From NCBI GenBank assembly GCA_034508935.3, contig CM067446.1, positions 17,138,981 through 17,202,980 on the forward strand: DNA of 64,000 bases. Reading direction: 5' to 3'. Shown one piece after another: positions 50,114 through 61,819 of the stretch. The DNA is from Berghia stephanieae. Taxonomy: Eukaryota; Mollusca; Gastropoda; Nudibranchia; Aeolidiidae. Made by a program: the position numbers and the translations under genes. Numbering within the stretch: the first letter of the stretch is position 1; every line of letters begins with the position of its first letter. The notes under the pieces were generated by a model. It was not told the DNA's origin. It worked only from the letters and a program-made list of their open reading frames with translations, and made no database searches.

Positions 50114-51652
50114 TGACAACGGGTCACATCTGAGGATCATTGGTGCTTCTTGTTGAAATCATATGCTGGCTTGATGTTTGGTGAAAAATAAAAGCTTTTT
50201 ACTGTTACTGTTATTTTACTGCTCTTATCCTTTAGAATAAATAATTTGAATTTTGAATTTTTGATCATTTAAATAAATTTCAATATTGACTTTACTCATT
50301 TAATGTACCTTATTGATCTCAATATGTTGCAAGTTCTCGGTAAAATCCCAAAAACCTAGAGCTAGATAGCTGTTACTGTTACTGTTATGCCATAGTGGCA
50401 CTCTGTAGGTAGACAACAATATTTGCATGATGACAAGACAAGTAAGTAAGGACATGCACTGTCACCATTGTCTGTCATGGCAGTTTTTTGCATTGCTTGG
50501 GGGCGCAAAATATGGCAAAAAGTCGCTGATTTGCATTGCGGCCGCAAAATTTGCAATTTTTTGCAACTATTCGAAATTTTGCAAAAAAAAAAAATAATAA
50601 AAAAATGAAATATTTAAAAACATAGTGAGGACCAGTGATGAGAATCTTCCGCAGAATTCTGGGATTTTAGGATTTTTTCATAAATGTTCCGTTGTTTTTG
50701 TCATGTCAAACATTTTCTGCTAAGTGGTAGTTCAGGAGGGGAAAAAAACATGCCTTCTATCATTTTTTGACACCTCTGCTCAGTTGCATGACTTTTGGTG
50801 ACACTCCTTTATTTATGACTTTAGTCAAGACACACTGGCACCAAATGTCAAAAGTAGCACAAGACAATTTTCATGCAGTGATTACAGCGCCCTCAACCGG
50901 CATATTTTAAATCGTGGGTCAGGGAATGAATAAGAAGAGAATTTGCATTCTGAAGTATGGAATATCAAAACTACAAGTATAGGGCATTATTAAACATCTT
51001 CTACAGCTTTATCCCAGATTCGCTCGGTTTTTATGATCATTTCTGATCTAAAAAGCTTTCGAGTTTTATTCACTTCTCATTGGTTTTTAAGGCATAAACC
51101 TATAGTGTCATGAGATCTGGTCCTATTTATGTGTGTCTGCCCAAAAAGACACCAATTCATTGCGTATTTTCTTCTCTGGAGCACGATTTAAAATACGCTG
51201 CAAGAGGTCGCTGTAACCAGTGCTTTAAATTAGTCCTGAAATCGAATAATAGTATTTCGTGGTTTATTTCCCTTGATACCGTGGCTCCACAAATTCCTCT
51301 CTGTTTTTAATTCGCTCGACCCCCTGAACTTGTAATAATACAATAATAATAATAGTAATAATAATAATAATCGCGAAGTCCAAGGTTTGAGAGTTGTTTT
51401 TTTTTACCAAGCGACTTGCCGCTAGAGCAGTGAAGGGCAAGACATGATGATGGTGATGATTGTGGTGGTGCTGCTGCTGCTGGTGGTGGCATGGTGGTGG
51501 TGGTGGTGCTGAGGATGATGATAATGATAATCATGTTGGTCACCATCATCATCATCATTATAGAGGAGAAGAGAAAACCAAGGAGTAAGAGAATATTATA
51601 GAATCACTGAATCAAGGGAAGCAATCCATGAATTACCAATATTCGATTTTAG
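50114..51652. other. Intergenic sequence with short direct repeats and trinucleotide-rich stretch
   Basis: A block of about 65 bp starting ACAATTTTCATGCAGTGATT at about 50870 recurs at about 51655. A GGT/GCT/GAT-rich stretch lies at 51445-51560, and a short AAT array at 51340-51372. TTACTGTTACTGTTA occurs near 50200 and 50370. No gene is recognised. Confidence 0.45.
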
Positions 51653-51847
51653 GACAATTTTCATGCAGTGATTACAGCGCCCTCAACTGCCATATTTTAA
51701 ATCGTGGGCCAGGGAATAAATGCGCAATAAATTGTTTTCCTTTTGGCCAGACACGCCTATAGACTAGTATGGGACAGGAAACGCGGATTTATTTGTCGTA
51801 GAGCAAGTTATTTTTAAAAATTGCATTTTTCCATAATTTTGGTACCG

Positions 51848-51990
51848 TCAGTACAGGCGCCAACGCCTGTGACCAGGTCAGAACTGACCAATAGGCACCA
51901 GTACCCATTAGTCAGTACTGACCCCCAGGTGCTGGTGCCTGTTCGTCAGTACTGACCAGCAGGTGCCAGCGCCTGGGGTCAGTACTGACG
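51848..51990. repeat. 34-bp minisatellite of alternating palindromes
   Basis: The 12-bp palindrome GTCAGTACTGAC occurs at 51911-51922, 51945-51956 and 51978-51989, and as GTCAGAACTGAC at 51877-51888, so spacing is 33-34 bp. Between them lie inverted-repeat blocks of the CAGGTGCYGGYGCCTG type. The first, ACAGGCGCCAACGCCTGT, is a perfect stem with a 4-nt loop. The block is far more GC-rich than its surroundings. Confidence 0.85.
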
Positions 51991-52149
51991 AATAGCCACT
52001 CCGATAGAAAAATGGCTTTCGTTTTTAAAGACAAAGCAAAAAATCGGATCTCGGGTGGAAGACCATGGATAAGGCGAATATTTATTGTCAAATGTGCAAT
52101 TCTCTATTCTAATAGTGTCAAAAAAAAAAAAATCATGAGATTCACTTCA

Positions 52150-52975
52150 AACGAGGGAAACAATTCATTTGTTTTATCAAATCTTTATGGAGTCATCTTT
52201 TACAATACAGTGCTAGAAAAAATCCCTGAAATTCCACATTCGTCAAGGGAAACAATTCATGATTTGTTTCATAAAACAAATTGTTACGGAGTTATCTTTT
52301 ACAATACAGTGCTAGAAAAAATCCCTGAAATTCCACATTCGTCAAGGGAAACAATTCATGATTTGTTTCATTAAACAAATCGTTACGGAGTTATCTTTTA
52401 CAATACAGTGCTAGAAAAAATCCCTGAAATTCCACATTCGTCAAGGGAAACAATTCATGATTTGTTGCATAAAACATATCGTTACGGAGTTATCTTTTCA
52501 AGGGAAACAATTCATGATTTGTTTCATAAAACAAATCGTTACGGAGTTATCTTTTATAATACAGTGCTAGAAAAAATCCCTGGAATTCCACTTTGATCAA
52601 GGGAAACAATTCATGATTTGTTTCATAAAACAAATCGTTACGGAGTTATCTTTTACAATACAGTGCTAGAAAAAATCCCTGAAATTCCACATTCGTCAAG
52701 GGAAACAATTCATGATTTGTTTCATAAAACAAATCGTTACGGAGTTATCTTTTCAAGGGAAACAATTCATGATTTGTTTCATAAAACAAATCGTTACGGA
52801 GTTATCTTTTATAATATAGTGCTAGAAAAAAATCCTTGACATTCCACATTGGTCAAGGGAAACAATTCATTATTTATTTCATGAACCAAATTGTTACCGA
52901 GTTATCTTTTATAATACAGTGCTATAAAAAATTTGTGAAACTCATCGATCATGGAGACAATTCATGATTAAATAA
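52150..52975 (+). repeat. 99-bp tandem satellite with hairpin in each unit
   Basis: About nine units start GGGAAACAATTCATGATTTG and run to CCACATTCGTCAA. Full units are 99 bp; two or three are shortened to about 56 bp by the same internal loss. Each unit carries GATTTGTTT-CATA-AAACAAATC, a perfect 9-bp stem with a 4-nt loop. Because 99 is a multiple of three, one frame stays open through several units (ETIHDLFHKTNRYGVIFYN, then TVLEKIPEIPHSSR). A diverged unit start (AATCAAGGGAAGCAATCCATG) is visible near 51610. Edges decay gradually. Confidence 0.9.
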
Positions 52976-55087
52976 TTACCTTTAAGTACAGTTTAAGTGG
53001 AGCTTACCTTTATTTGCTTGATCCAACAAACCCGGTTCCCAGACTACTCTTAAATAGAGGAATCAAAAAATAAAATACCAGGTCCTTCTTGTCTGAAGCA
53101 AGTGCTCTACCAACTGAGTTAAAAGGACTATAGAGAAAACTAGTCTTTATAGGTGATACTTCATCTTTTTAAAAACTACTACAATAATAATAATTATTAT
53201 AATAATAATAATAACCATCTCCAAAACAATAAATAGAAAAAAGTAACACCAACATGCCAAAATTCGTTGTTTTCATTTCATAATTTATTATTATTATGGT
53301 AAATCTTCAATCAAAATGGCATCACATGGTTACATCATCTCTATTCATCAGACGTTTGACACGACCGTGACAAACACCTCAAACGTCAAACACCCCTGAT
53401 CAAACATGGTCAGTCAAACTCTTAAATGTAAAAATGAAGATAAAATATTAAACATGAAACATAATCATCGATTTGTTATTACAGTGCAAACAACTTAATT
53501 GGAAAAACGCTGCTCAGGAAAAAAAAATTATCCAAAACCTTTCCTGTTTTCTACCGATTTGATTCAAATCAAAATTTGTCCTCGGGTTATGACTCAAACC
53601 AACCAGTTTTTATCATGACAAAATTAACAATGATGAGTCTGAGGTTTCAGTAAAGCGACAAATCGCATCATTGTAGGCTCTTATTTAAACCCTGGTAGAT
53701 TTAAAAGGCGGTTTGAGAAGTAATAATAGGAGGGAGGTGCAAGGTCTCTGGGCTGTTCCAATTAATGTCTTGCATTGTAAAGCAATTGATGAAACAGGAT
53801 GAATCCTGAATATATAAATATATGAAACTATCAACATGAAATATAACTAGATAGGCATTGGACAGTAACAAACATGTCAGCTGATTATTGCAGAATAAGT
53901 GAATAAATTAGACTAAAACATTTTCATACATGACGCCTCTCATAGCAACAGTCATACGTGATTAGTTTTAAGTCTGCTTTAACGTTAATTATGTTTTTCT
54001 GAAAAAAAAAACAACAAAACATCAATTAGTCATTGTGTCAAACGCAGAATAATAAAAGACAATAAAACCAAATATAATTTTGGTAATTTCTTATTTTTTA
54101 AAACTATTTCTTTTGAGTAACAAATTTATCTTTATGAATTATACTTGAACTCGTCATTGCACACGGCAAAGGTTTTCCAAGATGGTTTTAGTTAAGGTCA
54201 CTTTACACAAAGGAAACTTGACCGTGACCAACTTGGTGATCAATGTATATAAGTTTGACTACAACAAAAGACCAGCAAAAATATTCTAAGTTTGTTTAAT
54301 GGATTAGCCACTTCTGGTGTGGGAGAGAACTGAAATTTCCTCATTCATCCACAAGGTGGTTTGGAACTTGTAACACCTTCACCTTAAAGCAGGGCAGTTA
54401 ATTACCATTATGTCATTGGCTAGTCTAGATAAACAATATGAGCAAAATTATCACAGGACAATTAAAGTGAAACACATCAATTTTGATTCATACGGCAACA
54501 ATGTAACAAGTTATAAAAGATATGAAAACAAAACCTTGCTACACCACCGGCCTTACCTATCACAATTGTATTGTCTAAACTGGTCAGACAAAACCAGACA
54601 AAAACTGACAAAGGTCCCAATTGTGGCTGTCTACAGACTGTACATCAATCACCACAGGCTTTGTACCAAATCAGAGGGGAAAAAACGGTAATATATATGA
54701 AAATCCATAATATGACAATTGTTGATAAAAACTACAGCAGCAACCAAGAAGATAAATTCGGAGGAAAATAAACTTATTTGATATCAAATTTTTAATATAT
54801 GTTTTTTAAAGGCAGTGGAAAATATGAAAAATCACATTTAACAGTTGGCTCACAGGTGGAAGAGGAAAAAACAGAACAAAAAGCAAATCGTCAAACGTTT
54901 TATGTTCTTTATCATAGACGTCAGTTTTGCGTTAATTCAAAAATAATTTAAAAACAAACAAAAAACACTACGTATAAACATTTGTCTACAAAGGAAGTCC
55001 TCCTCAAAGCTTGCGATAGCTACCAATACTATTTCAATTACGTACTTATTTTTAGCTCAAAACTTTATGTCAATAATGTTTTTGTTC
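52976..55087. other. Intergenic sequence with an unassigned short ORF
   Basis: An open frame at 54410-54691 reads SLASLDKQYEQNYHRTIKVK and has no family I recognise. It has no visible splice partners. The rest is AT-rich. Confidence 0.35.
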
Positions 55088-55748
55088 GTTTTTAAGGGTT
55101 TTACGGCGCTTGCAAAACATTTAGGTCATATCAGCCCAGTAAAAAGGAAGATAATTGGATAGTAAAAATATTCAAGATGTACAATTAAAAGGACTTGAGG
55201 AAAAAGACAGGGAAAATGGTTCAAATAGAGAACAGATGTAGATTCCAAGAGCACACTATCAGTGTACTTAGTTTGAGATCACCTAAAAGTCTCACTCAGA
55301 CACAAGCACACGATCCCACAAAGAGGAATAACAAAATAATAGTACATAACAGAGATGATTTACAAGACAAAAAATATCATCTCCCAAAACTATGCTCATT
55401 TTTAATACATTTTTTCCAATTTTGAAAAGTAGAAAAAAATCTCTAGGATTGAGTGAGTTAGTCTCATCCAGACACCAGCACAGGATTCCACTAAGAGTAA
55501 CACACTCAAATGTTTACAGAATACACAACAGAGAGATGATTTACAATGAAAAAATATTTATCTCCCTAAACTATAAATATACATTCAACTGTTTCCCTCC
55601 CAGTCAAGGACTCCAGCCAGGGCTGGGACAAAACTAAGTAATCCCATTCTAAGACAAAGACAGAAAGCAACTCGAAAAACAGATATAAGGAGATAGAAGA
55701 CACAGCGTGCTCTCCTGCCAACTGCGGGAGGTTAAAGGACCCCGCCCA
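55088..55748 (-). mobile_element. Family A retroposon with partial internal duplication
   Basis: The minus-strand copy has its tail at 55088 (GTTTTTAAGGGTTTTACGGC). The block containing the CTCATCCAGACAC motif and the ATGATTTACAA motif occurs twice (about 55290-55390 and 55470-55570), so the copy is about 660 bp instead of about 530. Confidence 0.8.
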
Positions 55749-55894
55749 GTGTCTCCACATGGATCCTTACATTTAACCTAATAAGGATCAGACATTTCGT
55801 TAAATTATGCTCTGAGGTTTTGATTTAACATTAATAAAGATTGAAATTCATCATCGTTTCAAAGTTTGAAAGGGCTGAGAGGATAAGGCATTGT

Positions 55895-56432
55895 TTGTTT
55901 TTGTTTTTAAGGGTTTTACGGCGCTTGCAACACATTATGGTCATGTCAGCGCCAGTAAAAAGGAAGAAAATGGTATAGTAAAAAGTTCTAGAATTACAAT
56001 TAAAGCACAAAAGAAAAGGTAAGACAAAGGGGAATTGGTTCAAATAGGGAACAGGTGTAGATTCCAAGAGCACACTGTCAAAGTACTTAGTTTGAGATCA
56101 CCTAAAAATCTCATCCAGACACAAGCACAGGTCCCAACGAAGAGGAATACACTCAAATGTTTACCAATCCTATAATATAATATGTAAACTAAACATAATA
56201 CAATGCATAACAGAGAGATGATTTACAAGGAAAAAAATATCATCTCCCAAAACTATAACTATACATTCGACTATATCCCTCCCAGCTAAGGAACTCCGGC
56301 GAGGATCAGGACAAAACCAAGTAATCTCATTCCAAGACAATGACAGGAAACAATTGAAAAGCAGGTACAGGGGGATAGAAGACACAGTAAGTACCTCCCT
56401 GCCCACTATGGGAGGTCGGAACCCCACCCAGC
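55895..56432 (-). mobile_element. Family A retroposon, full length, 12-bp TSD
   Basis: This is the best reference copy. It is flanked by ATAAGGCATTGT at 55883-55894 and 56433-56444. On the minus strand it runs from GCTGGGTGGGGTTCCGACCT to the 3' stem-loop (55920-55925 pairs with 55948-55953) and a tail of A and AAAAC. There are no terminal inverted repeats, so it is not a MITE. Confidence 0.93.
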
Positions 56433-56516
56433 ATAAGGCATTGTACTGACACTGAAACGCTAAGGAATCAATGTTTGAGCCCTGTTGACGGTAAATTTTA
56501 AATTTATTATTCAATT

Positions 56517-57008
56517 GTTTTTAAGGGTTTTTCGGCGCTTGCAACACATTTAGGTTATATCAGCGCCGTAAAAAGGAAGAAAATGGGATAGTACAAAGTT
56601 CTAGAATTACAATTAAAGCACCCGAGAGAAAGTAAGACAAATGAGAACTGGGATCAGATGTAGATTCCAAGAGCATATCATCAGTGTACTTAGTTTGAGT
56701 TCACCTATAAGTCTAATTCGGATTAAAAGCACAAGTCTCAACATAGAGGAATACACTCAAACATTATACATTCAAAATAACAAATATAATAATACATAAC
56801 AGAGAGATGATTTACAAAGAAAAAAATATCATCTCCCAAAACAATAACTATGCATTTGACTGATTCCCTCCAAGCCAGGGCCAGGACAAAACCAAGTAAT
56901 CTCATTCCAAGACAAAGACAGAAAGCATGTTGGAAAACAGATATAACAGGATAGAAGACACAGTATGTACCTCCCTGCCCACTATGGGAGGTCAGGAACC
57001 CCACCCAG
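56517..57008 (-). mobile_element. Family A retroposon
   Basis: It has an intact 3' stem-loop (GGCGCT...AGCGCC) and a normal 5' end (CTGGGTGGGGTTCCTGACCT on the minus strand). I did not find a clean target duplication. Confidence 0.88.
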
Positions 57009-57738
57009 ATAGCTATTAAAAATAAATTTATTAATCTAAGCAAATTTGGACTTACTGTCTCAGAACTTAATAATCATCAAGACAACATAAATGTTACTGG
57101 AAGTAAAGAACTTAATAGATCAAATTTCCACTTTGAATTTAAAGTTAATCACAGCCATTCCAAACATATTCAATACTTCAAATCCGAACTAATTGAACAT
57201 TATGAACAGATTTTCGATACATACTATATATTTTTTTAAATAAAAAAAATCTCATTACATTTTGCGCCAATCATTTTTTATACACCAAACATGGAAATGA
57301 AATAACAATGCTTAGTGATCAAGTCAACATCTTCCGCCCCACCAAAACTGGTAAGGAAAGCACCAGAAACAGTCATAGTAACCATGAAACAAGTCAACAA
57401 TACAGAGGTAGAAATTCAAAGCTTGCAAATCAGTCCCATCCCCATACATTGCATGTTATATCAAATGAGGCAAATGTGAAAGTAAATCTGCCATGGGTAA
57501 TAAACATATTATCTGTGTTTTTTCTATGAAAATAAAAACTGAAAAATTAGAAGATGAAAGAAAAATACAAAACAAACATTTTTTTTTAATAAGTCATTTC
57601 TCTAAGGTTGCATTATTGTCAGCCATCTTTACATTAATAAACAAAGTGTGGTTTCATCCACTGATTCAGGAACAAAACTCCCCAACCCTCATCTGATTCA
57701 AAGCATTCATCATCCTCTTACTCCTTGTTTTCACTGGT
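57009..57738. other. Spacer with two unassigned open frames
   Basis: From 57009 to about 57240 the + strand is open and reads NLSKFGLTVSELNNHQDNIN, later KHIQYFKSELIEHYEQIFDT. A second open frame at 57308-57529 reads MLSDQVNIFRPTKTGKESTR. Composition looks coding-like, but I recognise no family. They could be exons of another gene or mobile-element remains. Confidence 0.35.
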
Positions 57739-57751
57739 TCCCGGTACTAAT

Positions 57752-58276
57752 TGTTTGCTTGTTTTTAAGGGTTTTACGGCGCTTGCAACACATTTAGGTT
57801 ATATCAGCGCCAGTAAAAAGGGAAGAAAATGGTATAGTAAAAAGTTCTAGAATTACAATTAAAGCACCCAAGAAAAAGTAAGACAAAGGGGAACTGAGAA
57901 CAAATAGGGATCAGATGTAGATTCCAAGAGCATACCACCAATGTACTTAGTTTGAAATCACCTACAAGTCTCATCCAGACACAAGCACAAAATCCAACAA
58001 AGAGGAACACACTCAAATGCTTACATTATACATTCAAAATAAAAATAATAATACATAACAGAGAGATGATTTACAAGGAAAAAAATATCATCTCCCAAAA
58101 CAATAACTATGCATTTGACTGTTTACCTCCCAGCTAGGATCCCGCCAGTGCCAGGACAAAACCAAGTAATCTCATTCCAAGACAAAGACAGAAAGCATGT
58201 TGGAAAACAGATATAACGGGATAGAAGACAGTGTGTACCTCCCTGCCCACTATGGGAGGTCAGGATCCCCACCCAG
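57752..58276 (-). mobile_element. Family A retroposon, full length, 13-bp TSD
   Basis: It is flanked by TCCCGGTACTAAT at 57739-57751 and 58277-58289. The 3' stem-loop is intact. Confidence 0.93.
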
Positions 58277-58289
58277 TCCCGGTACTAAT

Positions 58290-58712
58290 CTAAATATCTG
58301 AATTTACAAATTTCCCTATTTTGATTGTACAAATTTGACACTGACCTAGTTTATACAGATTCCTCATCTTAAATATTTTATCCGTGCGAGGACCATGGAT
58401 ACGCATAGGATTGTATATGGTGCAATCATCTAGATCTGACAGGAAATAAAATCTGAAATTGACTACAGTTGGTCTAAGATAATTTGAATTCAGATACCAT
58501 CTAAATGTGAATCTAAATACGAGTAAATTTGTTAGAGAAAAACAAAATTCAAGAAACTCTCTTATTATCCAGGATTTGCAAGTCATAGAATGAAAGTTGT
58601 CTTTCAGAGCCATAAAAGATTTTATCTCATTTTCTGTAGACACTTGTCTACTATATCATATTTTCAGCCAGATCGCATGGATCAAGCTTCCCGTTCATTG
58701 CAGATAGATAAG
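58290..58712. other. Spacer between family A copies
   Basis: AT-rich; no feature recognised. Confidence 0.4.
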
Positions 58713-58723
58713 ACCTTAACTGA

Positions 58724-59259
58724 TTTGTTTTTGTTTTTAAGAGTTTTATGGCTTCTTGGAACACATCAAGGTCATATCAGCACTAGTAAAAAGGAATAAA
58801 ATGGGATAGTAAAAAAATTCTAGAATTACAAGTAAAGCACCCAAGAAAAGGTAAGACAAAGTGGAATTTGTTCAAATAGGAAACAGATGTAGATTCAAAG
58901 AGCACACGATCAAAGTACTTAGTTTGAGATCACCTAAAAGTCTCATCCAGACAAGCACAGGTCCCAACTCATGGGGATACACTCAAATGTTTACAAATCA
59001 TATATAGTATGTAAATAAAACAATACAAAGCATAACAGAGAGATGATTTACAAGACAAAAAATATCATCTCCCAAAACTCTAACTGTACATTTGACTGTT
59101 TTCCTCCCAGCTAGGATATCCAGCCAGGGCCTGGACAAAATCAAGTAATCTCATTCCAAGATAAAGACAGAAAGCATGATGGAAACGATTTAAGGGGATA
59201 GAAGACACAGTAAGTGCCTCCCTGCCCACTATGGGAGGTTTAAGAAACCCCACCCAGAA
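58724..59259 (-). mobile_element. Family A retroposon, 11-bp imperfect TSD
   Basis: It is flanked by ACCTTAACTGA (58713-58723) and ACCTTGACTGA (59260-59270). The 3' stem has decayed (GGCTTCTTGGAACAC). One mismatch in the duplication and the decayed stem suggest an older insertion than its neighbours. Confidence 0.85.
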
Positions 59260-59437
59260 ACCTTGACTGAACAGGATATGATATCTGTCTTTCGTTTGTA
59301 AGTCGAGAGGTCTAACCACTGAGATATCAGGACCCTGTCCAAAGGGGAATTTGTTTGACTTACCAATAAGCAGATTATGTGCCAGAAGGAAGAGGAGAAG
59401 ACCAAGGATACATTGATTTTAACGTAACCTTAGCCGA

Positions 59438-60317
59438 TTTGTTTTTGTTTTTTTTTAGGGTTTTTTTTTTTTGTTTGTTTGTTGCTTTAGGTCTCTTTCA
59501 ACACAATTGAGGTTATATGAGAGACAGCTGAAACAAAAAAACAAGCAATCTAACAAAAATAGTACAAATGTAAATCAAAATCATAACCTAAAGATATCAT
59601 AAGCTAAATTATAAATAACCAAGAACAAACAGGCAGAAGATTTACAGAAAAAAAAATATCCCCTGTCAAAAATACAATCACAAACCAAAGAAGCAGGATA
59701 GGCTAGTAAAGAGAAGAAGAAACGACATCACTATCAGATCGTACACCCATGCGAACATCATAGGTATATGATTCAAGGGTGATGCTCCCATCCAACCACC
59801 CGCTTTTAGGGTTTTTTAGGTTTTACGGCGCTTGCAACACATTTAGGTTATATCAGAACCAGTAAAAAGGAAGAAAATGGGATAGTAAAAAGTTCTAGAA
59901 TTACAATTAAAGCACCCAAGAGAAAGTCAGACAAAGGGGAACTGGGAACAAATAGGGATCAGATGTAGAGTCCAAGAGCATACCACCAATGTACTGAATT
60001 TGAGATCACCTATAAGTCTCATCCGGACACAAGCACAAAATCCAACAAGAGGAATACACTCAAATGCTTACATTATACATTCAAAATAACAAATATAATG
60101 ATACATAACAGAGAGAAAAAAATATCATCTCTCAAAACAATAACTATGCATTTGACTGTTTTCCTCCCAGCCAGGTCTCAGGCTAGGGCCAGGACAAAAC
60201 CAAGTAATCTCATTCCAAGACAAAGACAAAAAGCATGTTGGAAAATAGATATAGGGGATAGAAGACACAGTATGTACCTCCCTGCCCACTATGGGAGGTC
60301 AGGAACCCCATCCAGTA
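59438..60317 (-). mobile_element. Family A retroposon split by a family B insertion
   Basis: The tail end lies at 59438-59470 and the body at 59804-60317; family B sits between. The outer duplication is TTAGCCGA at 59430-59437 and 60320-60327. The 3' stem is partly decayed (ATCAGAACC instead of ATCAGCGCC). Confidence 0.88.
59471..59803 (-). mobile_element. Family B retroposon nested in a family A copy
   Basis: The minus-strand copy ends with the stem-loop and tail at its left edge and GCGGGTGGTTGGATGG at its right edge (59803). It is flanked by TTTTAGGG-T runs on both sides, the duplicated T-rich tail of the host family A copy. Its stem has one mismatch (AGAGACAGC in place of AGAGACCGC). Confidence 0.88.
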
Positions 60318-60327
60318 CTTTAGCCGA

Positions 60328-61116
60328 CTTGACCCTTGATTGTTAGATGATGAATAAATATTGCACAAAATATATAAACAGCATTACTCTATAAAGGTTG
60401 ATTTATCAGTAATCAATGCACCACCAAAATCGTAAACCAATTGGTAGTTTCAACAAATTTATAGAAAAAAAGAATCCACTACTTTGCGACATTTGGTTGC
60501 TTCAGCATTATATTTATGAATAATACTTATATGAGACTATGACAAAAGGTAATTCCCGCAATGTTTTCACATAAAAAAGTCGATATTTGAATAAATATAA
60601 AAGGATTTAGATTTTAGCAATTTATTTGGATTGAAAAATGACAACTGAATAAAAAAAAGGCGAGAGTCTGGCACTAGATGAGAAATCAAAGTGTGGATGC
60701 TCTCCTCGTATCCTTTTGGTTCCAGTTGCTTAGTTCCTTTTGGATTTTTTGTTTGTTTTTGTTAGTAATTTGTAATTATCAAACCCAAATTAAAAAGAAA
60801 TGACCTTTTGCCACAGCTTCATGTACTTACTTACTTAAGTAAGTAACTAAGCTTAATGTAATATTATTCAAAACTGATCAATAGAATTCCGAGTAATGAT
60901 CCACATTCGCCATGTCAACACACTCATACTCATTCAATTGTATAGTACATTAATAGTACAGTTTTGGTGTCGAATAATTTTTTAAAAACTAAGTGGTAGA
61001 TATCAAATAGTCACATAAAAAATGACATGTACTGCATAACATTTATATGTGTGCACCAGGATATGGATCAGACTATACAATGGTAGTAATAAATAATAAT
61101 ATTAATAATGACGTTA

Positions 61117-61164
<48 letters not shown>

Positions 61165-61465
61165 TAATAATGATAATAATGATAGTAATAATAATGAACT
61201 GTAAAAACTAAATCTTTGATTGATTAACTGACTAAGGTGGTCTGTATACACATCTAGTGATTCTATTCAACATGAAAACAACGAAATTAATTTTTTAAAT
61301 AAATGTTTTCTATGTACAGTAATATAACCTGAGCACTACCAAGCTACTGTCACTATCAAAATTATTATGATCAACATCCAAGCTAGATAATCTCATAGCT
61401 GTGCATGGTCGCCACACAACACATTGGATCAAATTCCCATTCAACAGCAAATCATCTTATGTTTT
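60328..61465. other. Intergenic sequence with an AAT array
   Basis: AAT/GAT array at about 61080-61195. No gene is recognised. Confidence 0.45.
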
Positions 61466-61819
61466 GTTTTGTTTTTCAGGGTTTTATGGTTCTTGCGACA
61501 CATTTTGGTCACATCAACGCCAGTAAAAAGAAGAAATTGGAATAGTCAAAATATTCTAGATTTACAATTAAAGCACCCCAAAAAAAAAGTAAGACAAAGG
61601 GGAATTGGTTCAGATATGGAACATATGTAATTCCAAAAGCATACCATCAATGTACTTAGTTTGAGATCACCTTAATGTCTCATCCAGATACCAGCACTGG
61701 ATCCCATTAAGAGGAACACACTTCTTTGTGTACTGAATACATTACTAACAATATAAAACAGATGATTTACAATGAAAAAACTATCATCTCCCAAAACTTT
61801 AACTATACTTTTGACTGGT
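61466..61819 (-). mobile_element. Family A retroposon, 5'-truncated
   Basis: The tail and 3' two-thirds are present on the minus strand. Homology stops at ACTTTTGACTGG (about 61818), leaving the 5' third absent. Confidence 0.8.

Noticed and set aside
52150-52975. CRISPR array
   Set aside because: Units are continuous, with no unique spacers, and the genome is animal.
55088-60317. Family A as a MITE or Helitron
   Set aside because: There are no terminal inverted repeats. Target duplications are 11-13 bp of variable sequence, and there is a homopolymeric tail with 5' truncations. All of this points to retrotransposition.
55566-60346. Recurrent short open frames inside family A copies (GREALTVSSIPL and similar)
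   Set aside because: They recur only because the repeat recurs, are broken differently in each copy, and show no known motif.
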